Source: Terrirubrum flagellatum
Lineage (GTDB): Bacteria > Pseudomonadota > Alphaproteobacteria > Rhizobiales > Beijerinckiaceae
Direction of reading: 5' to 3'
DNA: 64,000 bases
NCBI RefSeq assembly: GCF_022059845.1
Contig: NZ_CP091851.1
Coordinates: forward strand, 1,054,001-1,118,000
A program made the position numbers and the translations under genes. The notes under the pieces are model-generated. The model made no database searches and was not told where the DNA came from. It was given only the letters and a program-made list of their open reading frames with translations. This document shows, one piece after another, positions 55,301-64,000 of this stretch (the first letter of the stretch is position 1; each line of letters begins with the position of its first letter).

Positions 55301-58300
55301 GTTTTCTACGTCAAGGTGACGGGCGTCGCCGGGCATTCCTATGCGCTTACAGTCGCGCGCGGCGCTGAGATCGAGGCCGAACGGCTCGATAGCGTTGCGC
55401 AGCCGATCAACGGCGTGGTCATTGGCGGGCTCGGCGGCAACGGCGCCGACAATGGCGGCAATGCGAGCGAGATTTCCGTTACCGCTCCTGTGAACGGCAA
55501 CGGCCAATATCTGTTGACGGATGGCGGCGGAACAGAATGGACGCTTAACCAGAACGGGGCTTCTTTCGTTGGCGGCGACGCCGTGAGCTACGCGATTGCT
55601 ACGAACGCTCCGGAGGGCGTCGCGACGCTTGAAGGAGAAGGCCGCGAGTTCGTTACGCCGCCTGCAGCGGCGAGCACTGGCGAACCCGTTGAACTCTTGC
55701 GCAAGATCTACGTGTCGCCGGACGGCAAGTTCGCCCGCTATCTCGAAGTCGTGACTAATACGGGCACCGACACTATCGACTACGTGTTGGCGCTGCAAAC
55801 GCTCCACTCTGGCAATAATGCGATCATATCGACTTCGACTGACGATGACACGCTGAGCACGCAGGATCGCTGGGCCGTGGTCGATGATGGCGAAGGCGTG
55901 GGAAGCCTTGCTCTGACGGAAGTGTTTTCGGGCGCAGGCGGACGGCAGGGACTTTTCAGCCTTGGAATGGACAGCAGCTTCTTTACGCCGCTGACCTATC
56001 AGTATCGCCTCTCCCTCGCGCCCGGCGAAACGAAAATCGTGATGCATTATGTCGTCGCAACTGGCGCCGATGCGGAGGGCGCGGCGATCGCGGACGCGCT
56101 CTCGAATGGCGCGGCGACGCCCGGCGCGCTGATGGGGATGAGCGCTCGGGAGCGCGCGCAGGTGGTGAACTTCCACCTGACCGACGATGAGGATCGCTAT
56201 ATCATGTCGGCCAATGGCGGCGACGTGCTCGATATCTCGACGGCGACGCCGGGACGGATCGCCCCCATCGCGACCAACGATCTCGACGTGCGCCTCGAAT
56301 TGTATGCGCCTAATGGCGCGCTGGTGGCGTCCGACGACAACGGCGCCGCGGACGGCGTGAACGCGCTTCTTTCTTACCAAGTCCCAGCTGACGCCAGCGG
56401 CGCTTATGAAGTGCGCGTGATCCGCTCGAACGCGGCCGCCGGCGGCTATGTGCTCGTCGTCAATGGCTCCACGGTCGCGCGCGAGAACGCTCCGCCGACT
56501 GTCGACAACGTCCGGGTCATTAATCCCGAAAACCCGGGCGATCCGGTTTCGCTGATCGTCACCTATTCCGAGGGCCTCCTGGCGCCGACGGTCGGAACCG
56601 ATGACATGAGTATCGATGGTGGCGCGACGGTTGTCTCAGCGACGATGATCGACGGGCGCACGGTTCGCTATTCCATCGATCTCCCTGATATCAACGCGAC
56701 TTACCACTATGTGATCGGCGCTGGCGCCGTGACCAACTATGAGGATCTCGGCAATGATGCGTTCGCCGCCGTCCTTGGCGTCGATCTCACTCCCCCAACG
56801 ATCGTCGCGCAGACGCCGAATGTGCCGCAGGATGGACCGGTGTCTTCGATCACGCTCGCCTTCAGCGAGCCGATCGATGCCGCCAGCTTTTCGATCGCCG
56901 ACATCACAAGCTTCCTCGACCCCAAGGGCGAAGATATCCGCGCTAAAATTCTCAGCGCCACGCTCAATCAGGATCTGACACAGGCGACGATCACTTTCGC
57001 CAACCAGTCTCTGCGCGGCGACTATGCGCTGTCGCTCGGACCCGATATTCGCGACCTCGCCGGCAACGTGATGGCGTCGCCTTATCAGGCGACGTTCCAT
57101 CTGACCGCGAACGACCTGTCCGTCAGCGACGTCCAGGCGCCGACGACCGGCGCCATGGGTTCGCCGATCACCGTGCAGTGGACTGACACCAACACCGGCG
57201 ATCACCCGATCACCAGCAATCGCACCACCTACATCTACCTTTCGCTCGACGGCGTATCCACCAATCTCTTGGTGGCGTCGACTACGAACTTCGATCCTCT
57301 TGGAATCGGCCAGTCGCAGGCGAGATCGCTGACCTTCAACCTCCCAATCACGCCACCGTTCGGCGCCGGCGATTACAAGTTCATCGTCTTTTCATCGACG
57401 ATCAATGAGCCCGATCTTACGAACAACAGGGCGGCGAGCGATACTGTTTCGTTGACGTTGCCGCCAACCGCCGATCTCGTCGTCAGCAGCATCGTCGTTC
57501 CGTCGGAAGCGGTTTCGGGAACGACGATCCCAATAAGCTGGACGATCACCAATAATGGCGCCGCCGCGGCGATCGGCCCCTGGAGCGACTGGCTGTTCCT
57601 GTCGACGCAATCGAACGGCAATGGCTCGACGACCGTTGGAATATTCCAGTTTGACGGGACGTTGCAGCCCGGGGAGTCCGTGACCCGCACCCAGATGGTC
57701 ACGTTGCCTCTGGTGGCGAGCGGCGATCGCTGGTTCACGCTGATCACGGATGCGAACGGCAACAGGGTGCCGGAGTATGACAAGGAAAACAACAACACGC
57801 GGATTTCCGCGCCGATCGCGATTTCCCAGACGCCACTGCCGAATCTACAGGTGACGGCGATCACGCCGCCGGTCGATATCGCATCCAGCCAGAGCGTCGA
57901 ACTCCAATGGACCGTGACCAACAGCGGCGCGAGCGCGACATCGTCGCCTTACTGGTACGACAACGTCTATCTCTCGCTCGATCCAGTGTTCGACAGCTCC
58001 GATATTTTCCTCGGCCAGACCAAGAATCCGAACTTCCTGCGCGCAGGCGAGAGCTATCTGAGCTCGGCGGTCTTCACGATGCCTCGAGGCGTCTCAGGCA
58101 ATCTCTATTTCCTCGTCATAACGGATTTCAGTTTCAACGTCTCGGAAGCTGGCTCGGGCGAGAACGACAACCTTCGCGCGCAAGCTATCCATATCAACCT
58201 GACGCCGCCGCCCAATCTGACCGTGAGCGGCGTCGTCGCGCCGACGGGAGCCCTGCCCCAAGTGGTATTCTCGGGCCAGTCAATCATCGTCGACTACGAC

Positions 58301-61300
58301 GTGACAAACTCGGGCGCCGGACGCACCGAAGAGAGCGCGTGGCATGACAATATCTATCTGTCGGCGGACGCGATTTTCGACGCGTCGGATGTGCTCCTTG
58401 GGAGCGTGCTCCATTCCGGCGCACTCGCCGCCGGCGCGAGTTATCACGGCAGCCAGCACGTCCAACTCCCGATCGGCGTCAGCGGCGATTATTATATCTT
58501 CGTGCGCACGGACGCGGTCAACGAAGCCTACGAAGGCGCTGCGGAGAACGACAATGTCACCGCTTCGCCGACCAAAACGACGATCACCCTGACGCCACCG
58601 CCTGATCTTACGACGTCCGCTGTGATTGCCGCTCCAGAAATCAATTCGGGCGGCCACGCGACGGTCAGCTATACCGTGACAAACGAGGGCTCGACGACAA
58701 CGCCAAACGGCTTCTGGCGCGACGCCCTCTATCTCTCACTCGACCAGACGCTTGACGCCGGCGATCTCGCGATCGGCGAATATTGGCGCTTTGGCGCGCT
58801 TGCCGTCGGCGCAAGCTATACCGCGAGTGCGTCAGTTATCCTGCCAGCGGGATATGCCGGAAGCTACTACATTTTCGCGGTCGCCGACGCCGACCGACAG
58901 GTGTTCGAAGTCGATCGAGCAAATAACGCCGCGAGTTCCGCTCCCATCGCGGTCGAGTCTCATCCTGCGGATTTGCAGGTCTCGATCACGGCGCCTCCGA
59001 GCGCCATTGCGGGTCGCGAAATCGCAGTTGACTGGACGGTGACCAATACTGGCGCCGGCGCGAGCAACCAGCTTAACAATTACTGGAATGACCAGATCAT
59101 CCTGACCACCGGCGGTGTTCCGGGCGGCGCGGACGACATCGTTCTCGACACCGTCCGTTATGACGGCAGCCTCGCGGCTGGCGACAGCGTTGTGCGCCGC
59201 GCCTTTGTGCGTGTGCCGAGTTACCTCTCGGGCGACTTCAAGATTTTCGTCGTGACGGATGCCTCGAATACGGTTTTCGAAGCCGGTGGTGAAACGAACA
59301 ATGTCTCGGCCGGCGCCTCGGTTCACATCATTGCGGCGAGCGCAAATCTCCGACTGGGCGATTTCTCCGCTCCGGCAAACGTGACCGCTGGCGACACGAT
59401 CACGGCGACATTCAACGTTTCCAATGCGGGCGGTGCGCCGACCGACGCCACCTTCTGGTATGACAATCTCTATCTTTCGACCGATGTGACGCTCGATGCG
59501 CAGGACACGCTCCTGACCGGGTTGCGGCGCGTCAATCCGCTTGCTAACGGTGCAGGCTATTCCGTGTCTCTCAGCGCGGCGCTGCCGATAGGTTTGGCGG
59601 GCGGAACCTATTATCTGATTGCGAAAACAGATGCGACCAACATCGTGTTCGAGGCATCAGCGGAAGGCGACAATTCCGCCTCGTCGCAGATCACGATCGT
59701 GGAAAATCCAGCCGCGCTGCTGAAACCAGATCTCGTCGTCGACAGCGTTTCCGCGCCTTCGACAGCAACATCGTCACAAGCCATCAGCGTGAGCTGGACA
59801 GTCGAGAACGCCGGCGACATCGACGCCAACGGATTTACCTACGACGCCGTCTATCTTTCGCGCGATCTCGTGCTCGACAGGAACAGCGACGTGCTGCTGG
59901 GGACGGCGTCGCCGCCGACCGTCACGCAGGGCGCGGGCGCCTCCTACACGATCACACGCGATTTCATCATTCCGCGAGGCTTGAGCGGGCCTTTCTATGT
60001 GCTCGTCCTTGCCGATGCGGGCGACAAGATCGCGAACGAGAAGAGCGAGACGAACAATGTCGGCGCGAGCGCCGACCTGACGCAGGTCAGTCTGCCGCCG
60101 CCGGTCAACCTTGTCGCGGGCGCTATCGAGGTTCCCGAGAACGCCATCGCCGGCCAGCCAGCGACCGTCGGCTACACCGTGACGAACAACAGCGTCAGCG
60201 CGGCCTCCGGCTTCTGGACGGACTCGGTCTATCTCTCCGCCGACGACGTCTGGGACATCAACGACTCACTGATTGGCACGGTTCTACACGTTGGCGGCGT
60301 CGCCGCAGGCGGCTCCTATAGCGAGACGCTGACGGCGCCGCTGCCAGGTGTGATTTCCGGCGGCTATCACGTGATCATACGCAGCGACATTTCCAACGGG
60401 ATTCCGGAGGCGAACGAGGACGACAATTTCAACGCCTCGCTCGATACGACGGCGGTCGACGTTCCGATTCTTACGCTGGGAACGCCCGTGAGCGGCGTCG
60501 CATTCGATGGCTACGTCTTCTTTAAGTTCAATGCGGCGGCAGGCGATACGATCAGGATCACGCTGGATTCAAGCGCCGACGCGTCAAACGAACTTTACGT
60601 CCGCTACGGCGCAGCCGCCAGCCAGAATGCATTCGATTTCACGGCGAAGACGGCTTTCGACGCCGACCAGCAGATCGTGATTCCGACTGCGAGCGCTGGC
60701 GTCTATTATCTCGCGATCAAGTTGCGGAATCTTGCCAACGGCTCACAGAGCTACACTGTGAGGGCTGATGTCGCCCCCTTCTCGGTCGACAGTGTAACGG
60801 TCAACACGATCGGCGACGCTGGCGACGCCACGGTTGAGGTCAAGGGAGCGAAATTCACCAGCGCGACGCGGTTCGAATTGCGCGGCGCGACCGGTGATCC
60901 GGTGGTGGGCGAGATCGTCACGCTTGCGGACGCGTCGACGGCGTTCGTGAAATTCAACGCGAGCGGCGCCGCGCGCGGCGTCTATGACCTCGCCGCCATT
61001 GACGGCAGCGTCACGTCGATCCTGACAGGAGGCGTCACGATCGAGGAGCTTGTCGGGCAGGATATTGCGATCAAGATCGATGGGCCGTCCCAGATCCGCG
61101 TCGGCTCATTCGGAAACGGCCAACCCGCCGGCGGAAACTATTTCGCCAAGGTGCTCTACGCCAATACCGGCAATGTCGATGGTCCCGCGCCGTTGATCCT
61201 GGTGTCGAGCTCGAATGGCACGCATATAGGGCTGTCGGCGGATCATTTGCAGTCGGCGCCGGTGCTGATCATCGGGGGAAGCTCGACCGGTCGCGCCGAC

Positions 61301-64000
61301 GTGCTGCGTCCGGGCGAGTCGGGCTCCGCGCAGGTCATTTTCGCCGGCGCTTTCATCGACGGGCTCGGCTTCGACGCAGAAGCGCCGCACGAAGGCGAGA
61401 CGATCGGTGATTGGAACGTGATCGAGGCGGCGCTCAGGCCGTTTGATGTCAACGGCCCCCAATGGGCGGCGTTCTGGGCGCAGATACAGCCGCGTCTTGG
61501 CGACACCTGGGGTGATCTTGGCGCAGCGCTCAATCGCCTGATGGTGCAGTTCTCGCCGGAGGGCGATCCGATCCGCGACGCGCGCGAGCTGATTACGAAA
61601 ATATTCGCCACGGAGCCAGACTATCTCCCGACCCTCGACGCGAGCGGCAGCCTTTTCGACGCTTCGACAGGTGTTGCGCTTTCGGGAGTAAGCCTGAGCC
61701 TATATCGAATCGATGGAGATGAAGTCGCCTTCGCCGGGTCCGCTGTGACTAACGGCTTGGGTGCATTCTCCTTCAAAGGTCTGGCGCCAGGAGTCTATCG
61801 GTATGCGATCGACGGCGATTCCAGTTACCAGTTCGACATGGATCACGATGGCTCGCCTGACGAGCTGTCGCCGACATTTGTCGTCAGCGAGACTGATGTC
61901 TCCGGAGGCCTGCTGTACGCGGTCGCCCCGCTTGTTGACGCTGCAAGCGATTCTGCTCCCATTCTGGTGAGCGACGCTCAAGGCCAATCTCATATGTTTT
62001 GGGAGCGGGATGGAGCGCTCTGGCACGCAATTGCTTCGGGCGGGAACTGGATTGACGCATCGAAGATCGCCGGCACCGAGAACGGGCAGAGCTTCAAGGT
62101 CGCGGCGTCAAGTGATCTGATCGATGGAACGCAATCCGGGCTGATCGTGACTTGGAGTCTCAGCGACGGTTCGGACAATGGTTCTGACATCTATTATCTG
62201 ATCGGCCGCATGGTCGCGAGTGATATGCAGTGGTCGCAAGCGGTAAAACTTAACAGCAGCCCCGTCCATGACGACGCGCCATCGGTCGCGGTGGCGAGCA
62301 ACGGACAGGTGATGCTTGTTTATCGCAGCACGGATCACGCAATCGCTGACGATACCGATCTCTATTTTCAGAGTGTCGACGTTCATGCGAGTGATCTGAC
62401 GTTCAGTGCGGCGGTTGCTGAACAGGCGTCGGATATGTCCGCCGGCATGGGCCAATTGATGGCCGGGCTTCAGGACTATCTGAACAGCCTTGATCTCTCG
62501 CCATCGGCGATCGCCGCCTCGGTGGAGTTTGAATATGAAATTCCGGAGACGGGCAATAAGTGGATCGATAGTCTTGCGGAGTACAAAGGAAAGATCAAAG
62601 GCAAGATCGAGATTGAGCGAGATGGCGACGAGGTCACCGCGACGGGCAAAGGCACGCTTGAGATCACGATTCCCGGGGCCAAGGCCGGGACGAGAACGAA
62701 GTGGACAGATGACGTCACGTTTTCGGCGGCATGGGAAAGTTCAAAGGGGTGCGATCCCAAATGGGAGCTGAAAGAGGCGAAGCTTTCCGGTGGCATCACG
62801 GCCGATCCGACATTCTTCTGGTCGGTGCAGCAACTCATCTATGCCGTGCCGATCGATCCGATCGACAAAGTCTTTCTGCTGCTCGCTACCGAAGCCTTGG
62901 ACAAGTCGGGCACGCTCAAGGGAGAATTATCGCTTGGCGGTCACTATAACATCAAAGGCGAGGTGACCTGGACGTCCGAGACGCCGGCCGAGGCCGAAAA
63001 CAAGAAGCCCGAAGGTGGCGTGCTGACGCTGACGATCGGCATCAAAGGTGAGGGCAAACTCGAGTCGGAGAGAACGGATTCAGAGGCGAAAGCGAGCCTG
63101 ACGCTCGACGCAAGCGCGACGCTGATGCCCGAATTCAAATTCAACGGCGTCACCGCGAAGCTGGAGTTTATCGGCAAGTTCAAGGGCGTCGAAGGAAAAT
63201 ATGTGATTCCGCTTGGAACGCTGGGAGGATCCTCGGTCGATATGCTCGATGAGGATGCGATTGGCTTCTATCTCACCAATGATCCCGATTTCGATCAGGG
63301 GTCGACGAACGACTATTCGACCGGAAATGCGCGCGCGCTTGAAGACGTCTCCGCGAATGTGGTCAATACGAGCGGCGCCGCGCTGTTCACGGCGCCTGAC
63401 GGCGTCATTTACGCGACATGGGTCGAAGCGGCAGATCCAACGTCGAACGCCGATGAGACGAATGCTGTCTATGTCGCGACCTATGCCGGCGGCGTATGGT
63501 CCGCGCCAACAAAGATCGCCGGCAGCGAAGGAAGCAACGAGAAGCCGGCGATCGCGTTTGACGCCGCCGGCCACGCCATTCTCATCTGGTCGCACTCCGC
63601 CGCTCCCAATTTGCCTGACGAAGGTCCGGGGCCGGCTTCGCAGGCGTTTCTTGATGCATTCGCGGCCTATGTCGAAAGCTCGGAGATCGTCTATTCGCGG
63701 CTTGACGGCGGCTCCTGGAGCGCGCCGCAGCTTCTCGCGGTCACGTCCGGAGCAGACACGTCGCCTGCTTTTGCGCTCGTCGGTGGCGCGCTGTTCGCGA
63801 CCTGGTCAACGACGGGCGCGGACGGCCGTCAACATATAGTGGCGTCCTCGTGGAATGGCGCGTCGTGGACCTCGCCGGTTGATGTTGGCGGCGGCGAACT
63901 TGCGGGTGACCCGACGATCGGCGCCGTTGGCGGCCTCCCTGTCATTATGTGGGACGAGCAGATCAATATCGCAGGCGTCGTCAACCATTCCGCGATCCGG
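52376..64000 (+). CDS. Giant LEPR-XLL surface/secreted protein (3' truncated by window)
   Basis: An uninterrupted frame of 3,875 codons, still open at the window end. GGAGG lies 7 bases before the ATG. The basic N-terminus (about 50 residues) leads to FEALEPRILLSADPL, the LEPR-XLL sorting motif near residues 50-64. Then, in order: Ig-like domain (~120-225); PPC-like domains (~265-375, 420-540, 545-655); a second Ig-like domain (~660-755); two more PPC-like domains (~760-995); unknown beta domain (~1000-1235); PPC-like and Ig-like domains (~1250-1578); nine CARDB repeats (1580-2700); another PPC-like domain; an IPT-like segment; a carboxypeptidase-regulatory-like segment near 3100 with DMDHDGSPDE (calcium-type loop). 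The rest has beta-propeller-like repeats (~3185-3355 and 3635-3875) split by a Lys/Glu-rich domain (~3360-3620). I noticed only one Cys (3459), which fits an extracellular protein. Role is probably adhesion or scaffolding. Confidence 0.9.
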   Translation, partial: MIRDGNPFNAPGAHAGGFGGFRARARFKRRAKPARAPSTATLKPARRLLFEALEPRILLSADPLATTALSTSPQIYSAVVQTDATADPAPQVDPTLSADSSALDHLVLPMASPILTPSDLDSPPQIILTSLHNGDIIAAGDPIVFQAIFSEDVNTSADAVILTNGNSQAGISANDFQYDQTTHTAQWTFSTAPTDDGEFSLSLHSFSVKDEANNWLDGNHDGVAGSDSNPIFDGVDDVFFNVSVDLSQAAISNLNPAAPGGAMIYGRDQSGSFVATADSDSFSLQTEAGQTISISLTPGLTAGPGNGGGAGAASLAAADASTVLARVELLDESNTVVASADGVTPGQALFLQMIPTGAGGLYTVHATSLNGAGVYNLRIAINAALDPESDDNPESSQSPFIPSPVGGAALEPLDDPLASALAIDNSSVVLGGSADRLGALGHLNDASDVDYYSFELSPGQVANIALTSSHPGDAHITLLDATGAEIAHGTGGFSNIDEAIDNLVSYVNGGTYYIRVDGVTEGDYSLVVARNIGFSHLTASQSEARPIDSDVLGGMTQYTTNTYNIALNAGDHITLSTETPGDGPGEPQNNFDPFLNIYGPGGELIGSDASSGLDGKNAFFDFIAPISGTYQVYVGTNSGFGDYILRVGGAPSNAQPFAVAAATPVNSAVLRDFPQTIKVDFSQAVDLRTLDLNLITLNGVAVSGVTAVDGDTLIFSIDRPDHFNGDAHFEIAFGALAALNGELVEGFTSTFDVPTLLDAAPPLGALISESTFTDTLDAEDDRDAFPITVEDGQSISVALTPSAGFSGRVEIVDLAGPVIASDFSFNAGEPVYLQNFKLGAGSYQIHVTSTGGQGAYSLHVAVNATIERERFGAAPEQRNDSIETAFDIEPSSLALPNGADRLAVTGAIDASGDADFYSFTLQPDQFASLALTDSSDAESAISLSLYAGDGALLATGVSAANAGQIIQNFHSSLANVFYVKVTGVAGHSYALTVARGAEIEAERLDSVAQPINGVVIGGLGGNGADNGGNASEISVTAPVNGNGQYLLTDGGGTEWTLNQNGASFVGGDAVSYAIATNAPEGVATLEGEGREFVTPPAAASTGEPVELLRKIYVSPDGKFARYLEVVTNTGTDTIDYVLALQTLHSGNNAIISTSTDDDTLSTQDRWAVVDDGEGVGSLALTEVFSGAGGRQGLFSLGMDSSFFTPLTYQYRLSLAPGETKIVMHYVVATGADAEGAAIADALSNGAATPGALMGMSARERAQVVNFHLTDDEDRYIMSANGGDVLDISTATPGRIAPIATNDLDVRLELYAPNGALVASDDNGAADGVNALLSYQVPADASGAYEVRVIRSNAAAGGYVLVVNGSTVARENAPPTVDNVRVINPENPGDPVSLIVTYSEGLLAPTVGTDDMSIDGGATVVSATMIDGRTVRYSIDLPDINATYHYVIGAGAVTNYEDLGNDAFAAVLGVDLTPPTIVAQTPNVPQDGPVSSITLAFSEPIDAASFSIADITSFLDPKGEDIRAKILSATLNQDLTQATITFANQSLRGDYALSLGPDIRDLAGNVMASPYQATFHLTANDLSVSDVQAPTTGAMGSPITVQWTDTNTGDHPITSNRTTYIYLSLDGVSTNLLVASTTNFDPLGIGQSQARSLTFNLPITPPFGAGDYKFIVFSSTINEPDLTNNRAASDTVSLTLPPTADLVVSSIVVPSEAVSGTTIPISWTITNNGAAAAIGPWSDWLFLSTQSNGNGSTTVGIFQFDGTLQPGESVTRTQMVTLPLVASGDRWFTLITDANGNRVPEYDKENNNTRISAPIAISQTPLPNLQVTAITPPVDIASSQSVELQWTVTNSGASATSSPYWYDNVYLSLDPVFDSSDIFLGQTKNPNFLRAGESYLSSAVFTMPRGVSGNLYFLVITDFSFNVSEAGSGENDNLRAQAIHINLTPPPNLTVSGVVAPTGALPQVVFSGQSIIVDYDVTNSGAGRTEESAWHDNIYLSADAIFDASDVLLGSVLHSGALAAGASYHGSQHVQLPIGVSGDYYIFVRTDAVNEAYEGAAENDNVTASPTKTTITLTPPPDLTTSAVIAAPEINSGGHATVSYTVTNEGSTTTPNGFWRDALYLSLDQTLDAGDLAIGEYWRFGALAVGASYTASASVILPAGYAGSYYIFAVADADRQVFEVDRANNAASSAPIAVESHPADLQVSITAPPSAIAGREIAVDWTVTNTGAGASNQLNNYWNDQIILTTGGVPGGADDIVLDTVRYDGSLAAGDSVVRRAFVRVPSYLSGDFKIFVVTDASNTVFEAGGETNNVSAGASVHIIAASANLRLGDFSAPANVTAGDTITATFNVSNAGGAPTDATFWYDNLYLSTDVTLDAQDTLLTGLRRVNPLANGAGYSVSLSAALPIGLAGGTYYLIAKTDATNIVFEASAEGDNSASSQITIVENPAALLKPDLVVDSVSAPSTATSSQAISVSWTVENAGDIDANGFTYDAVYLSRDLVLDRNSDVLLGTASPPTVTQGAGASYTITRDFIIPRGLSGPFYVLVLADAGDKIANEKSETNNVGASADLTQVSLPPPVNLVAGAIEVPENAIAGQPATVGYTVTNNSVSAASGFWTDSVYLSADDVWDINDSLIGTVLHVGGVAAGGSYSETLTAPLPGVISGGYHVIIRSDISNGIPEANEDDNFNASLDTTAVDVPILTLGTPVSGVAFDGYVFFKFNAAAGDTIRITLDSSADASNELYVRYGAAASQNAFDFTAKTAFDADQQIVIPTASAGVYYLAIKLRNLANGSQSYTVRADVAPFSVDSVTVNTIGDAGDATVEVKGAKFTSATRFELRGATGDPVVGEIVTLADASTAFVKFNASGAARGVYDLAAIDGSVTSILTGGVTIEELVGQDIAIKIDGPSQIRVGSFGNGQPAGGNYFAKVLYANTGNVDGPAPLILVSSSNGTHIGLSADHLQSAPVLIIGGSSTGRADVLRPGESGSAQVIFAGAFIDGLGFDAEAPHEGETIGDWNVIEAALRPFDVNGPQWAAFWAQIQPRLGDTWGDLGAALNRLMVQFSPEGDPIRDARELITKIFATEPDYLPTLDASGSLFDASTGVALSGVSLSLYRIDGDEVAFAGSAVTNGLGAFSFKGLAPGVYRYAIDGDSSYQFDMDHDGSPDELSPTFVVSETDVSGGLLYAVAPLVDAASDSAPILVSDAQGQSHMFWERDGALWHAIASGGNWIDASKIAGTENGQSFKVAASSDLIDGTQSGLIVTWSLSDGSDNGSDIYYLIGRMVASDMQWSQAVKLNSSPVHDDAPSVAVASNGQVMLVYRSTDHAIADDTDLYFQSVDVHASDLTFSAAVAEQASDMSAGMGQLMAGLQDYLNSLDLSPSAIAASVEFEYEIPETGNKWIDSLAEYKGKIKGKIEIERDGDEVTATGKGTLEITIPGAKAGTRTKWTDDVTFSAAWESSKGCDPKWELKEAKLSGGITADPTFFWSVQQLIYAVPIDPIDKVFLLLATEALDKSGTLKGELSLGGHYNIKGEVTWTSETPAEAENKKPEGGVLTLTIGIKGEGKLESERTDSEAKASLTLDASATLMPEFKFNGVTAKLEFIGKFKGVEGKYVIPLGTLGGSSVDMLDEDAIGFYLTNDPDFDQGSTNDYSTGNARALEDVSANVVNTSGAALFTAPDGVIYATWVEAADPTSNADETNAVYVATYAGGVWSAPTKIAGSEGSNEKPAIAFDAAGHAILIWSHSAAPNLPDEGPGPASQAFLDAFAAYVESSEIVYSRLDGGSWSAPQLLAVTSGADTSPAFALVGGALFATWSTTGADGRQHIVASSWNGASWTSPVDVGGGELAGDPTIGAVGGLPVIMWDEQINIAGVVNHSAIR
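57113..60470 (+). repeat. Nine CARDB repeats within the giant protein
   Basis: Units start at about 57113, 57470, 57839, 58211, 58601, 58967, 59342, 59726 and 60104, with a period of 357-390 bases (119-130 residues). Each opens with a P/A-D/N-L-x-V segment, has a WxVTNxG-like strand, usually a WYDNxYLSxD motif (variants WHDNIYLSAD, WRDALYLSLD, WTDSVYLSAD), then a Gly-rich YxxFVxTDxxN strand and an ENDN-like end. CARDB is an Ig-like adhesion fold. The units have clearly diverged, so this is an old expansion and not a recent slippage array. Confidence 0.85.

Noticed and set aside
55286-56380. A 364-residue minus-strand frame inside the giant gene
   Set aside because: Antisense shadow; the plus frame is domain-rich and continuous.
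57113-60470. Possible CRISPR-like or tandem DNA repeat
   Set aside because: The repeat is at protein level, with units near 375 bases and divergent DNA; there are no short identical repeats with unique spacers.

Overview
The window is a GC-rich chromosomal stretch that is densely coded. Genes overlap by 4 bp (ATGA), Tat and Sec signals are common, and many ABC importers sit next to LacI or RpiR regulators. These habits fit a soil or plant-associated alphaproteobacterium, probably of the Hyphomicrobiales. That placement is inferred from gene style only; no rRNA, tRNA, CRISPR array or insertion sequence was seen.

Layout. (1) 1-5.8 kb: the 3' end of a GH31 glycosidase, a gamma-glutamyltransferase-family hydrolase, a MalY/PatB-type PLP enzyme, and a divergent Lrp regulator/alanine dehydrogenase pair. 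(2) 5.8-13.6 kb: a CUT1 sugar importer without its own ATPase, divergent from an operon of LacI regulator, sugar-phosphate isomerase-like protein, two SDRs and a 2-hydroxyacid dehydrogenase. (3) 13.7-25.7 kb: a polar amino acid ABC operon ending in a SelA-like PLP enzyme, a convergent metallo-amidohydrolase, and a complete Opp/Dpp-type importer ending in an RpiR/SIS regulator. (4) 25.7-33.6 kb: a putative GH151-type alpha-L-fucosidase, a second CUT1 importer without ATPase, a LacI regulator and a GH29 alpha-L-fucosidase. (5) 33.7-43.7 kb: a LacI regulator divergent from a second complete Opp/Dpp-type importer, co-directional with an IolB-like protein and a GH39 glycosidase. (6) 43.7-49.7 kb: a VanZ-like protein and an RND efflux pair controlled by a divergent TetR regulator with two near-perfect tandem operators. 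(7) 49.7-52 kb: small unknown genes, strong RNA hairpins and a LuxR-type regulator. (8) 52.4 kb to the window end: one uninterrupted frame of 3,875 codons that is still open. It encodes a giant LEPR-XLL protein with PPC domains, Ig-like domains, nine CARDB repeats and beta-propeller-like segments.

Taken together, regions 1-5 look like a plant glycan and glycoconjugate scavenging island. Five importers bring in oligosaccharides, amino acids or glycosylated compounds. Cytoplasmic glycosidases (GH31, GH29, GH151-like, GH39) trim them, and dehydrogenases, an isomerase, a SelA-like enzyme and an amidohydrolase process the monomers. The combination of alpha-glycosidase, two fucosidases and a GH39 enzyme would suit fucosylated, xylose-containing plant glycans, but substrate is inferred from family only. 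The giant surface or secreted protein is the most unusual object in the window.
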